Source: DTU015 sp964641455 (GTDB taxonomy: Bacteria > Bacillota > Sulfobacillia > Fermentithermobacillales > Fermentithermobacillaceae). Taken from it: a stretch of DNA of 14,730 nucleotides. The stretch covers positions 1 through 14,730 of the forward strand of contig CAZXLH010000046.1 of the NCBI GenBank assembly GCA_964641455.1, read 5' to 3'. The notes under the pieces were generated by a model. That model was given only the letters and a program-made list of their open reading frames with translations, did not search any database and was not told the DNA's origin. Shown here one piece after another: positions 1 through 7,508 of the stretch (the first letter of the stretch is position 1; the number at the start of each line of letters is the position of its first letter). The translations under genes were made by a program, and so were the position numbers.

Positions 1-110
1 AGGGTGCAGTCCCAGTATTTTGCCTCGTTTGAGCATTACTCACACAGGCTGCTAGTCAGTGTAACTTGCAGTAGGTGATCTGGCAGTTCTCAGGGCTGAC
101 TTGAAAGAGA

Positions 111-383
111 TTAACTCCAAATCGTTCGACCTAACTCAGCCATTTTTCGCCTGATCCTTTGGCGGCTAACAACTAATCCCTCAGCCTCTAACTGCTTCTT
201 AATTCGACGTGTGCCATAGGCCTTATGGCTCTTCTTAAAAATCCGTTTCACCTTCTGGGCCAAGATATCTACCTTTTTCTTCTCGGGCCTTTTGAGCCAT
301 CCATAGTACCCGCTGCGTGATACATTGCACAATTCGCAAGCCCTTTTGATGGTGACCAGGTTTCTGTGCTCCTTTTTTATCAT
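111..383 (-). pseudogene. IS3-family transposase OrfB, N-terminal fragment
   Basis: A 90-residue open frame on the minus strand matches the start of an IS3-family OrfB: the helix-turn-helix region (HTH_21) with the typical RACELCNVSRSGYYGWLKR and YGTRRIKKQL stretches. A complete OrfB is about 270-300 residues and carries an rve-type DDE integrase core. Here similarity ends after RRKMAELG and a stop follows five codons later, so the whole catalytic domain is missing and the protein cannot transpose. The ATG overlaps the stop of the orfA remnant (ATGA), the usual IS3 arrangement. Bases 1-110, where the DDE domain should continue, show nothing recognisable. This looks like an old insertion footprint at the edge of the polysaccharide locus. 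The family call is secure; the end points of the element are not. Confidence 0.85.
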
Positions 384-559
384 CGCGTACCTTTCCTCTG
401 GCCCCCGGCAAAGTACGCTGCTGCTTTTTTTAAGAACTCAACCTCATTTTTAAGCTGCCTGTTTTCTCTTTCAAGGCGTCTTTGGTACTCTGCAGCTGGC
501 TTCATGTGCCCACTACCTGGTAGGCCGTGTTCATGGTCTTCGGATAGTTGATCTGGTCA
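380..559 (-). pseudogene. IS3-family OrfA, C-terminal remnant
   Basis: Reading the minus strand from about 556 down to the stop at 382-380 gives a tail typical of IS3 OrfA: LSEDHEHGLPGSGHMKPAAE, then a heptad-rich leucine-zipper stretch (RRLERENRQLKNEVEFLKK), then AAAYFAGGQRKGTR. The N-terminal helix-turn-helix half is missing. In-frame TGA and TAG codons lie immediately upstream, at about 559-557 and 553-565 region, and no recognisable OrfA sequence precedes them. The stop overlaps the orfB start, and an A7G slip site lies inside the frame. It is either internally deleted or scrambled by point changes. A candidate outer end of the element near 640-680 could not be confirmed. Confidence 0.75.
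424..431 (-). other. A7G slip site for OrfA-OrfB -1 frameshift
   Basis: On the minus strand, seven A residues followed by G (TTAAAAAAAGC) lie within the leucine-zipper end of orfA. IS3 elements are known to make an OrfAB fusion by -1 slippage at such A-runs. Shifting -1 here gives an open frame (SSSVLCRGPEERYA) that runs straight into the OrfB start, so the recoding layout is preserved although the element is dead. The site is seen directly; the frameshifting is family knowledge. Confidence 0.6.
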
Positions 560-560
560 A

Positions 561-861
561 GCCTAAGCGGACAGCAAGAAACTGGACTGATTGAAATCAA
601 CATGCGGGTAGGACAGGGGATAAACCACCATCAATTGACTGTAGGACCCCTTTTTGGTACACTGACAGACAACGTGCTGGAAGAGGTGTTTGGAGGAAGA
701 AATGCAAGGCCTAATCTGTGATTTGCACTTTAGTTTACAGCAACTGTCAATACAAGGTATCGAGGCTTTCCGGATAAAGTCAACTTGTGGGTTAGCGGGT
801 GTTGAGCAACTCAGGAGCTATGCTTAGATTTATAGATCGAACTGTGAAAAGGTGTTGCAAA
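561..861. other. Non-coding stretch between IS remnant and first gene
   Basis: No convincing gene is seen on either strand. A segment at about 641-675 contains GGACCCCTTTTTGG followed by TACACTGACAG, loosely like IS3 terminal sequences, but no matching inverted repeat was found near the left edge of the window. No convincing -35/-10 pair was found ahead of the acetyltransferase gene. Confidence 0.4.
847..854 (+). promoter_or_regulatory. Ribosome binding site setting the GNAT start
   Basis: AAAAGGTG lies 7 bases before ATG 862. The upstream in-frame candidates are weaker: GTG 799 has no site, and ATG 820 has AGGAG only two to three bases away. This favours the start at 862. Confidence 0.55.
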
Positions 862-1479
862 ATGGATAAACTGAAGCGTTTGATAACGCTTTTTGCACGG
901 ATTGGACGAAGAGTCGGCAAGTACGTCATATTAGCCGCTAGAACCGAGGATGTTGTTGCTGGCGCTGATGATTATGAGCTGCGCGGAGGATATAGTCTTG
1001 AGCGTATAAGGCCTGAATTGCTTCCCAGTATTGAAAAGAGTCGCCCAGGTTACTTGCGTGTGGCAAGGAGACACTTTTCTGCCGGGTCTGAAGGATTTTG
1101 CGTGCGCCATCAAAGTGTAGTATGTGCTATCGGCTGGATTAACGTCAATAGCAACCGGAAAACAAGGCGGGTCTGGTACTATCCATTGAGACCGGGTCAT
1201 GTTTGGCTTTGTGGTGACTGGGTAAACCCATCATATCGCGGTAGGGGGCTTCACAAATGCTTGTTGTATCACAGGGCTTTGTATATACAGGAAAACATAG
1301 GAAACGTTGTAATGGAGGTAAACATCAATCCCGGAAATGCTATTTCCTTACATAATTACAAGAGGATGGGTTTTCAAGAACAACGAATGTTGAAAGTTCT
1401 GAGTCTATACTGGTGGAGTTGGTGTTGGGAGACGCCTTTGACCTATGATAGTGCTCATGATGGCCACCCCGGCAAATGA
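862..1479 (+). CDS. GNAT-family acyltransferase
   Basis: A 205-residue protein from ATG 862. The same frame opens at GTG 799, but the first 21 codons lack a ribosome site. The C-terminal half carries GNAT hallmarks. The acetyl-CoA pyrophosphate-binding motif VNPSYRGRGLH falls at about residues 121-131. A beta strand with N-rich turn (VMEVNINPGNAISLHNYKRMGF, about 150-171) follows, as in GNAT motif B. GNAT proteins transfer an acyl group, usually from acetyl-CoA, to an amine. In a polysaccharide locus the likely target is an amino sugar or its precursor, which is inference. The N-terminus is basic and has no clear membrane segment, so a cytoplasmic location is likely. The gene stands alone, 256 bases before the ATP-grasp gene, which argues against tight translational coupling. 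The acceptor cannot be read from the sequence. Confidence 0.75.
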   Translation: MDKLKRLITLFARIGRRVGKYVILAARTEDVVAGADDYELRGGYSLERIRPELLPSIEKSRPGYLRVARRHFSAGSEGFCVRHQSVVCAIGWINVNSNRKTRRVWYYPLRPGHVWLCGDWVNPSYRGRGLHKCLLYHRALYIQENIGNVVMEVNINPGNAISLHNYKRMGFQEQRMLKVLSLYWWSWCWETPLTYDSAHDGHPGK

Positions 1480-1735
1480 CTGTCTAAACACGGGACTCGA
1501 ATGGGGATCATGTGAAAAGGTGTTTGTGCAGTATGGTCAACAGTCACACTTCGTAAGGAACAAGCAATTTTGCATAAGGTCCCCGAAGAACACCTAGACT
1601 GTCGATTAGGGTGATGAGCTGGAAAACTAATAGTAGGTACGATGTGATGCACCTTCTAAGCAGAATAGTGTGATTTGGAGTGGGTGCTTTGATTGGTAGA
1701 GTCGGGCAATGTGATACATACTTGGCGGTGATTGT

Positions 1736-2902
1736 ATGGCATACATAGTATTTGGCCTTGCACCCCCGGGTTTGTTCCTGATGAGAGAACTGGTAAAAAC
1801 TGGCGACAAGGTGTACGCAGTCGGGGAAAGCGGGGATATCGGTTTTCATTCGAAATACGGTGTAAAACTGCTGGCGGACTCGTTTGAAGATTTGCAGAAC
1901 GTAGTCCATCGCATAGTTGAAGAATGTAAGCCCACTGAAGACATTAAGGCTTTTATAGCTAGCTCTCGGTATCTGGATTTGATTCTGCGGGAATGGCCAG
2001 AACTGTTCACAAAGCTAGACGTTGTTGGTCCGGACTTGCCCTTAATGACGACACTAAATCGGAAAAGCGAGGCAGCCAGGCTCTTTGCTAGTTTTGGCGT
2101 ACGTTGTCCGAAATTCTACTTCTTTCATGAGCATAAGTCTATTGAAGAATTCCCCATAATATTGAAATGGAATTCTAATCTATATCATGCCAGCCAAGAC
2201 GGGGCCGGCACAATAGGAAAAACAACGATTATTGATACCAAAGAAGAACTAACGCAAGTAGCAACTAGCATTTCTCAACTGGAGTCAAAAATTGGCGAAA
2301 ACCTCATTTTTCAAAGATTCGTGTGCAAGAACGTGCGAGAATTGGGATACGGAGCCTTTTTTTATGATGGAAGCGAGAAAATGAGCATTGTTGTGGAGCA
2401 AGCCAGGCAATATCCTAGGGGAGTGAGCAGTTACGCACCAGAATGCCAGTGCGAATCAGTATTGAACATTAAAGCGAAGTTTGCTCGCGTATTGACAGTT
2501 CTAGGCTACACGGGCTTTGTTGAGATTGATTTTTTGCAAGATACATTGTCCGGTGAAGGATACTTGCTGGATGTGAATCCTCGGCCTTGGGGGTTTATGC
2601 CAATTCTGAGCAAGAAATATCGTAATTTTCATGAATGTATTAGCATACCTACAGTGATGGGTGAAATGGTTGAGGGAAAGGTTCAGTTTGTCGACATACA
2701 CCGGGACATTGTTGCAACGTTAAAAGAACAGGTGGAAGATTTTTCACTGAAACGGTTGATTAATGATTTAAGAGTCACTTACGGAAAGAATACCGTAGTT
2801 AACACTTTCGATCGTACTGACATGAAGCCTTTCTTGTGGGGGATCCCTAAAAAAGTGATTTTGCTTGGACGTACGAAGCCTAGAACAGTCGAAAGGGTTT
2901 GA
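1736..2902 (+). CDS. ATP-grasp domain ligase
   Basis: A 388-residue protein with ATP-grasp architecture. An N-terminal Rossmann-like domain (residues 1-95, starting AYIVFGLAPPGLFLMREL) is followed by a linker and the ATP-binding half. Lys144 in PIILKW is a likely ATP contact, and a glycine-rich loop lies at about 155-162 (DGAGTIGK). The metal-binding end contains VEIDF (262-266) and LLDVNPRPWG (277-286), with Glu263, Asn281 and Arg283 placed as in PylC/CarB-like ligases. Such enzymes activate a carboxylate as an acyl phosphate and join it to an amine or other nucleophile. The start ATG 1736 has only a weak site (GGCGGTG, 5 bases away). It sits between a GNAT and a polysaccharide deacetylase, so attachment of an amino acid or other carboxylate to a sugar amine is a plausible job, but no substrate can be assigned. 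The protein looks full length with the key residues intact. Confidence 0.8.
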   Translation: MAYIVFGLAPPGLFLMRELVKTGDKVYAVGESGDIGFHSKYGVKLLADSFEDLQNVVHRIVEECKPTEDIKAFIASSRYLDLILREWPELFTKLDVVGPDLPLMTTLNRKSEAARLFASFGVRCPKFYFFHEHKSIEEFPIILKWNSNLYHASQDGAGTIGKTTIIDTKEELTQVATSISQLESKIGENLIFQRFVCKNVRELGYGAFFYDGSEKMSIVVEQARQYPRGVSSYAPECQCESVLNIKAKFARVLTVLGYTGFVEIDFLQDTLSGEGYLLDVNPRPWGFMPILSKKYRNFHECISIPTVMGEMVEGKVQFVDIHRDIVATLKEQVEDFSLKRLINDLRVTYGKNTVVNTFDRTDMKPFLWGIPKKVILLGRTKPRTVERV

Positions 2903-3377
2903 CGGGCTATAAAGATTTGAAAAACAAGGCCCATGTATCAAAGACAAAGAATATCTGAATTGGCGGCACAACCTGATAAGCATTGCAGATATTGAACTGC
3001 CGGAAAGGAAGATAGTCCCATGGATTATGTGATTACTGCTTATTCTCGTAGATTGGATTCCAACAAGGGTCAAATAGTGGATTTTAATTTCGCTGACAAA
3101 GACAGTCTCTCGTAGTGGTGCGGAGGATGCTTGAGGCTTCCGTCGCCAGAAATGCAGTTTCGTCAGCCTGTTGGGTTGTGCCGAAAAGGGGGCATATAGG
3201 CTCGTAACTGAGGTTCGTTCTGTTTATAAGCTCCAGTTTCTGTTCAGTCTTGTGCAGCCGGAAAGAGATTTCCTAGCCAGGGTTAATAGCAGCGATTTGG
3301 TTCTACAGAAAATATATGACGGTGGCAACTGAAACCTGAGATCAGGGGATCAGGATACGTACTAAGGGTGATCGAGC
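2903..3377. other. 475-base spacer with possible gene debris
   Basis: No intact gene. Two short open stretches stand out. One, at 3019-3114, starts MDYVITAYSRRLDSNKG and ends after 31 codons. The other is a 61-codon open frame at 3147-3332 whose C-terminal half (VYKLQFLFSLVQPERDFLAR, then SSDLVLQKIYDGGN) reads like genuine protein but has no start. They may be remains of a deleted or frameshifted gene. I could not assign a family. No terminator is evident. Confidence 0.35.
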
Positions 3378-4349
3378 ATGAATCGTGAGACTGGTACTGG
3401 TTTTGATAGGGGCATATTTCTTTTGAGTTTGGATACCGAACTGGCATGGGGAATGGTGGATAAACCGGTATCGCTAATCAATAACCTGGTGTACTTTCAT
3501 AATACGCGCGGGGCTATAGATGGGATAATTGAGTTGCTTGATAGGTATCAAATATCAGCGACGTGGGCATTAGTTGGTTCTCTGTTGTTAGATCAGCCTG
3601 ACTTTTGCGAGGAATTTGTCAATAACGTTACAAAGAGACTGAAAACAATACTTAAAGATCAGTATTTGGCTTCGTTGCAGCAACAAGATATTTGGTGCTG
3701 CAAGGACATATTTGAGAGGATAAAATCTGCTTCGACGCCGCAAGAAATTGGTTCACATGGTTTCACTCACTTAGTGATGGGAGCTGAGAACGTAACTCGA
3801 GAAAGGGCGTCAACTGAATTTAGGCTTGGAATGAAAGTGGTGAAGCAACAGGGCGAAAAGCCAGTAAGTTTTGTGTTTCCCAGAAACACTATTGACTATC
3901 TGGAAGAGTTAGCGGACGCAGGGTTTATCACTTACAGGGGAGTGGAGCCCGCCTGGTATGTTAGTACATGCGGAGGATTTAGAAAGATCTGCCACATACT
4001 AGATCAAGTATTTGCCATCACACCGCCTGTGGTTATGCCAACTTGTACTGCTAATAACTTGGTTGATATTCCGGCATCCATGTTATATTTGTCCATGGAT
4101 GGGTTTCGTAAATATATTCCGCTGAGAAGTCGAGTTAGAAAAGCCAAAAAAGGAATACAGAGAGCCATAGATGAAAGGAAAATATTCCATTTGTGGTTTC
4201 ATCCTTTTAACATAGCGTCTGACAGAAGAATGATTATGGGATTGGAAGAAATCTTCACGATGGTTGATGAGGAGAGAGACAGGGGCCGGGTACAAGTGAT
4301 GACTATGGGGCAGGTGGCAGCTAGCTATCTACTGGCCAAAGGTAACTAG
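3378..4349 (+). CDS. Polysaccharide deacetylase (NodB/CE4 type)
   Basis: A 323-residue protein with the CE4/NodB fold signatures in order. Motif 1 is SLDTELAWG (residues 17-25), with Asp19 as the likely catalytic base. Motif 2 is SHGFTH (126-131), with His127 and His131 as metal ligands. Motif 3 is FVFPRNT (165-171). A late WFHPFN (273-278) supplies the histidine of motif 5. Classic members read T-F-D-D in motif 1; here the second, metal-binding Asp is Glu21, which is also seen in a DTE-type branch of the family. CE4 enzymes remove N- or O-acetyl groups from sugars. There is no signal peptide or membrane segment, so it would act on a cytoplasmic, possibly lipid-linked, substrate unless exported otherwise. 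The start is well supported: AAGGGTG at 3364-3370 lies 7 bases before ATG 3378. Flanking spacers exceed 300 bases. Confidence 0.85.
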   Translation: MNRETGTGFDRGIFLLSLDTELAWGMVDKPVSLINNLVYFHNTRGAIDGIIELLDRYQISATWALVGSLLLDQPDFCEEFVNNVTKRLKTILKDQYLASLQQQDIWCCKDIFERIKSASTPQEIGSHGFTHLVMGAENVTRERASTEFRLGMKVVKQQGEKPVSFVFPRNTIDYLEELADAGFITYRGVEPAWYVSTCGGFRKICHILDQVFAITPPVVMPTCTANNLVDIPASMLYLSMDGFRKYIPLRSRVRKAKKGIQRAIDERKIFHLWFHPFNIASDRRMIMGLEEIFTMVDEERDRGRVQVMTMGQVAASYLLAKGN

Positions 4350-4674
4350 CAAAACTATCGGAATCTTTCTGCTATTAAGTTGTCGCAGCATCATCTCTCC
4401 TCTTTGATAGTAATTTCCAGCAAGGTTTGATCATTGGCAGGAGTCTCAGCTAAGTCTCAGACTAGTAGAGTCCGTGCAATGCTGTAAAAGTGGATCAGTG
4501 CCAATGTGGGGACAGGCCGTTTCAGATGTCGATGGCCATTTTGATTTCTCCACTTGATGGTACGGTAGGTGTTTTTGTGATCCTTGAGTTCTAGTTCGAT
4601 TAGAACTTTGAGATAGATTGATTGCGATTTTGAAAAGAGGATTGAATCTCACGATTCGGGAGTGAGAGCCCAAG
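4350..4674. other. 325-base spacer, no gene seen
   Basis: No convincing coding sequence was found. It contains an 8-base direct repeat (AGTCTCAG at 4442-4449 and 4453-4460) and a small inverted repeat at 4587-4607. Neither is followed by a T-run, so no terminator is called. A promoter for the polymerase gene may lie here but I could not identify one. Confidence 0.4.
4587..4607 (+). repeat. Small perfect inverted repeat
   Basis: AGTTCTA (4587-4593) and TAGAACT (4601-4607) form a perfect 7-bp stem with a 7-base loop, 68 bases before the polymerase start. It is AT-rich with no following U-tract. It might be an operator or a chance hairpin. Confidence 0.25.
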
Positions 4675-5850
4675 GTGCAATACACATACGAGACATACTA
4701 TAGGCTACAAGTGAACAAGTATTCCCTGTATGATAAAGTAATATTTGTGCTGTACACAATGTATTTTGTGTTTGCTCCATTCTACTTCTGGACTAGTGGA
4801 CTACCGCAGATTGCAGATCTAATATTGGTATTGCTAATCGTTTTGTATGCTATTAAGAAGAATATGAAGTTCAGATTTATGAACAGAACAAGGTTCTTTT
4901 TGCTATCCGGTTTAGCTTTTGTAGTCTATGTAACATATACTAACTTGACATGGATGATGATATTGAGTTCTCGTGATGTAGGGGTAAACTCGTTCTTCTA
5001 CTTGTACAATTTCCTTATTACTGTACTGATGGTGGGTCTGTATACTGATTACGGAGAGAAAATCGTGGAAGTAACCAATAGAGGAGTATTAATATCTGTA
5101 TCTCTTCAAACGATTATGTTTCTGTTGGCAGGAGGATTTACTGGAACAAGGATGAAAGGCGTTTTTAGCAATCCTAACCAATTGGGTTATTACGCCTTGA
5201 TGGTAGCATCAATTCAAATATACCTTAGTGGTAGCACAAACATTAGCACTAGATCGCTTGTTCTGGGGCTAGTGTTATCTTCTATACTTGTAATTGCATC
5301 ATTATCTACGGCCGCAATTGTCTCATATTCAGGGCTAGTGGTATTATTTGTTTTGACCAAGGTCCGATGTAAAAAAAGGAAATACCCGATTCTGGCGCTT
5401 GGGGTGATCGCCTTATTACTTGTAGCATTTGTTTGTATTAGGACATTGCCCATTAACGACAGCAAAATCGATAGCATAATGATTCAATCACTTGTGAGTA
5501 GAGCACGAGTTGCAAAGCAAAAAGCGAGCCGAATCATGCACGAGAGAGGTTATGATCGCATAATCGAGTATCCAGAGTATTTGATATTCGGTGCAGGAGA
5601 AGGTGAGTATTTGCTTAGGTTTGGGCAGCGCTTAGAACTTCATTCAACGCTAGGCAATATTTTGGTTTCTTACGGTATCATTGGAATATTTTTGTTTTCA
5701 CTTTTTGTGTATTTGGCACTGAAAAATGATGGGTTCAAGAGATGGTACGTTGTTTTCGCTATAATACTGGTCTATGGGCTGGTTCATAATGGCATAAGGA
5801 ATAGCATGCTATGGATGTTGCTAGGTTTAGTAGCTACTGGAGGTCAATAG
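4675..5850 (+). CDS. O-antigen polymerase / ligase-like membrane protein (Wzy type)
   Basis: A 391-residue, very hydrophobic protein with roughly ten membrane segments starting near residues 16, 45, 75, 105, 138, 170, 192, 238, 335 and 362. A polar loop at about 258-325 precedes the last two segments. The sequence FSNPNQLGYYALM in the middle, and LHSTLGNILVSYGIIGIFLF after the polar loop, follow the pattern of the O-antigen ligase/polymerase superfamily (Wzy_C/RfaL type). Such proteins join lipid-linked repeat units at the outer face of the cytoplasmic membrane. It starts at GTG 4675, preceded by GGGAGTG at 4658-4664. Codon use is AT-rich: 22 of 60 bases are G or C in 4741-4800, counted by hand. 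Low sequence conservation is normal for Wzy, so topology and context carry the call. A Wzx flippase is a less likely alternative, since its 12-14 segments and length are not matched. Confidence 0.75.
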   Translation: MQYTYETYYRLQVNKYSLYDKVIFVLYTMYFVFAPFYFWTSGLPQIADLILVLLIVLYAIKKNMKFRFMNRTRFFLLSGLAFVVYVTYTNLTWMMILSSRDVGVNSFFYLYNFLITVLMVGLYTDYGEKIVEVTNRGVLISVSLQTIMFLLAGGFTGTRMKGVFSNPNQLGYYALMVASIQIYLSGSTNISTRSLVLGLVLSSILVIASLSTAAIVSYSGLVVLFVLTKVRCKKRKYPILALGVIALLLVAFVCIRTLPINDSKIDSIMIQSLVSRARVAKQKASRIMHERGYDRIIEYPEYLIFGAGEGEYLLRFGQRLELHSTLGNILVSYGIIGIFLFSLFVYLALKNDGFKRWYVVFAIILVYGLVHNGIRNSMLWMLLGLVATGGQ

Positions 5851-6053
5851 GTGTAGTGTAATTGGCAATGCAATTGAATTTGGTCGGAAGGATAAAGTGG
5901 GCTTGACACTTTTCCAGGAGGAAACGGACTGCTCACGAAGGAACTAATGGATGTGAAATAGTCGGTGATACCCAATCAGAAGTTGGGATGTATAAGATAC
6001 TGTTTGTCCTATTCGGTATGTTTATGTTTGCTGCATGAAAGAAGGTTGCCTTA
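5851..6053. other. Spacer with strong leaderless SD and a 16-codon frame
   Basis: Contains CCAGGAGGAAA at about 5918-5928 with no start codon after it, and a tiny frame at 5988-6038 (MYKILFVLFGMFMFAA) that ends 15 bases before the dehydrogenase. The hydrophobic peptide could be the relic of a membrane protein or the start of a lost gene. Coding is not established. Confidence 0.25.
6040..6045 (+). promoter_or_regulatory. Ribosome binding site for a TTG start
   Basis: AGAAGG within GAAAGAAGG lies 8 bases before TTG 6054. It supports this non-ATG start, and the residues that follow reach the Rossmann motif at the usual distance. Confidence 0.6.
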
Positions 6054-7448
6054 TTGAATCTAAGAGAGAAAATCCTATCTAGATCAGCTAAAGTAGCTGT
6101 AATCGGCTTGGGTTACGTAGGCTTGCCGTTAAGCCTCGAGTTTGCCAAGTCGGGTTTTGCGGTAACAGGTATTGACATAAATGCCAGCAAAGTCGATCTG
6201 CTTAGGAACGGAAAGTCATACGTTTCAGATGTTCCTGATAACCAAATTGAAGATGTTGTAAAGCAAGGCAAGTTTTTGCCTTCAGCTGATTTTGAATTAC
6301 TTCATGAGGTTGATGCTGTTAGTATCTGTGTCCCTACTCCGTTGCGAAAATCAAAAGACCCGGATCTTTCATACATAGTCTCGGCGGTCAATGAACTAGG
6401 AAGCAGATTGCATTCACAGATGGTCATTGTTCTTGAGAGCACTACCTACCCCGGGACAACTGAGGAATTGGTTCAGGTTGAAATAGAGAAGCAAGGTTAT
6501 CGTGTAGGTGAAGATGTTTTTCTTTGTTTTTCGCCTGAACGTGTAGATCCTGGTAACCAAACATATGTAACCAAGAATATCCCCAAAGTCATCGGAGGTG
6601 TGACACCTGGTTGCACTGAGATGGGTGCGCTTTGGTATGGCCAGGTAATGGACAAGGTTGTGCCTGTTAGATGTGCTCGTACCGCAGAGATGGTCAAACT
6701 CCTTGAAAACACTTTTCGTTCTGTGAACATAGCACTGGTCAATGAGATGGCCCTAATGTGCGATCGCATGGGAATAAACATCTGGGAAGTTATAAAGGCA
6801 GCAGCTACTAAACCTTTTGGTTTCATGCCATTTTATCCCGGGCCCGGAATTGGTGGGCATTGCCTTCCTCTGGACCCCGTTTATCTTTCTTGGAAGGCCA
6901 AGATGTATGGGTTTTACAATCGTTTCATTGAACTTGCAAGTGATATTAATGGTAACATGCCTTATCACGTAGTGCAGAGGGTATCTGATATTCTTAATCT
7001 TGAGGGAAAGGCTCTTTCGAGGTCAGTAGTTCTGTGCCTTGGAGTTGCCTACAAGAAAAACGTAAGTGACACTCGAGAATCACCTGGCTTGGAAGTTATG
7101 AAATTGCTCAGACAACAAGGGGCTATTGTCAAATACAGTGACCCACATGTTCCGGTGGTTAGTGAAGATGGTGCTCGAGACACTAGTGTACTTATTACAA
7201 AGAAGACTTTGGAAGCGGCTGATTGCATTGTTTTGCTTGCCGATCATTCCGATTTTGACTATGGATTTATCGCCAGTCATGCTAGGATGATTTTGGATAC
7301 TAGAAATGCTTTTAAGGATATTGAGAGGCCTAACATTTTTCAGATTGGCACAGGCCTTCCTACTCCGGATGAATTCTATTCTAGTATGCAATCGCTGGAT
7401 GGTGGTATTACACTTAAGGAGACGGTGGCTACGAAGAAGCAAGTCTAG
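6054..7448 (+). CDS. wbpA: UDP-N-acetyl-sugar 6-dehydrogenase (WbpA/TviB type)
   Basis: A 464-residue NAD-dependent nucleotide-sugar dehydrogenase. The N-terminal Rossmann motif is VIGLGYVGLP (Gly18, Gly20, Gly23), and CVPTPL (92-97) and LESTTYPGTTEE also lie in this domain. The central domain carries Lys215 and Asn219 (AEMVKLLENTFR). The catalytic cysteine is Cys270 in GPGIGGHCLPLDP. The GGHC-x-P-x-DP form marks the UDP-GlcNAc/ManNAc dehydrogenase branch, as opposed to GGSCFPKD of UDP-glucose dehydrogenases. The C-terminal UDP-binding domain has LGVAYKKNVSDTRESP. The expected reaction is UDP-GlcNAc to UDP-GlcNAcA in two NAD-dependent oxidations, in the cytoplasm. The start is TTG 6054, 8 bases after AGAAGG (6040-6045). 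The next gene is a WbpP/TviC-type epimerase, a pairing known from Vi-antigen and Pseudomonas O-antigen loci. UDP-ManNAc as substrate is the main alternative. Confidence 0.9.
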   Translation: MNLREKILSRSAKVAVIGLGYVGLPLSLEFAKSGFAVTGIDINASKVDLLRNGKSYVSDVPDNQIEDVVKQGKFLPSADFELLHEVDAVSICVPTPLRKSKDPDLSYIVSAVNELGSRLHSQMVIVLESTTYPGTTEELVQVEIEKQGYRVGEDVFLCFSPERVDPGNQTYVTKNIPKVIGGVTPGCTEMGALWYGQVMDKVVPVRCARTAEMVKLLENTFRSVNIALVNEMALMCDRMGINIWEVIKAAATKPFGFMPFYPGPGIGGHCLPLDPVYLSWKAKMYGFYNRFIELASDINGNMPYHVVQRVSDILNLEGKALSRSVVLCLGVAYKKNVSDTRESPGLEVMKLLRQQGAIVKYSDPHVPVVSEDGARDTSVLITKKTLEAADCIVLLADHSDFDYGFIASHARMILDTRNAFKDIERPNIFQIGTGLPTPDEFYSSMQSLDGGITLKETVATKKQV

Positions 7449-7494
7449 CATATTATATGACTATATTATTTTGAATTTGTGAGAGGTTTGAAAC

Positions 7495-7501
7495 AGGGGG
7501 G
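7495..7501 (+). promoter_or_regulatory. Ribosome binding site choosing TTG 7509
   Basis: AGGGGGG lies 7 bases before TTG 7509. GTG 7479, further upstream in the same frame, has no such site. Starting at 7509 places the VTGGAGFIG motif at residues 6-14, normal for SDR epimerases. Confidence 0.6.
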
Positions 7502-7508
7502 AGTGGTC

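Noticed and set aside
366..551. Plus-strand 61-codon open frame
   Set aside because: It is antisense to the IS3 orfA remnant, whose minus-strand translation matches a known family.
843..1524. 14-base direct repeat TGTGAAAAGGTGTT at 843-856 and 1511-1524
   Set aside because: One such match is near chance expectation in a window this size, and it contains a ribosome-site-like core.
4442..4460. AGTCTCAG direct repeat with 11-base period
   Set aside because: Only two short copies; not a CRISPR or iteron pattern.
5903..5908. TTGACA as a -35 box
   Set aside because: No -10-like hexamer lies 16-18 bases downstream.
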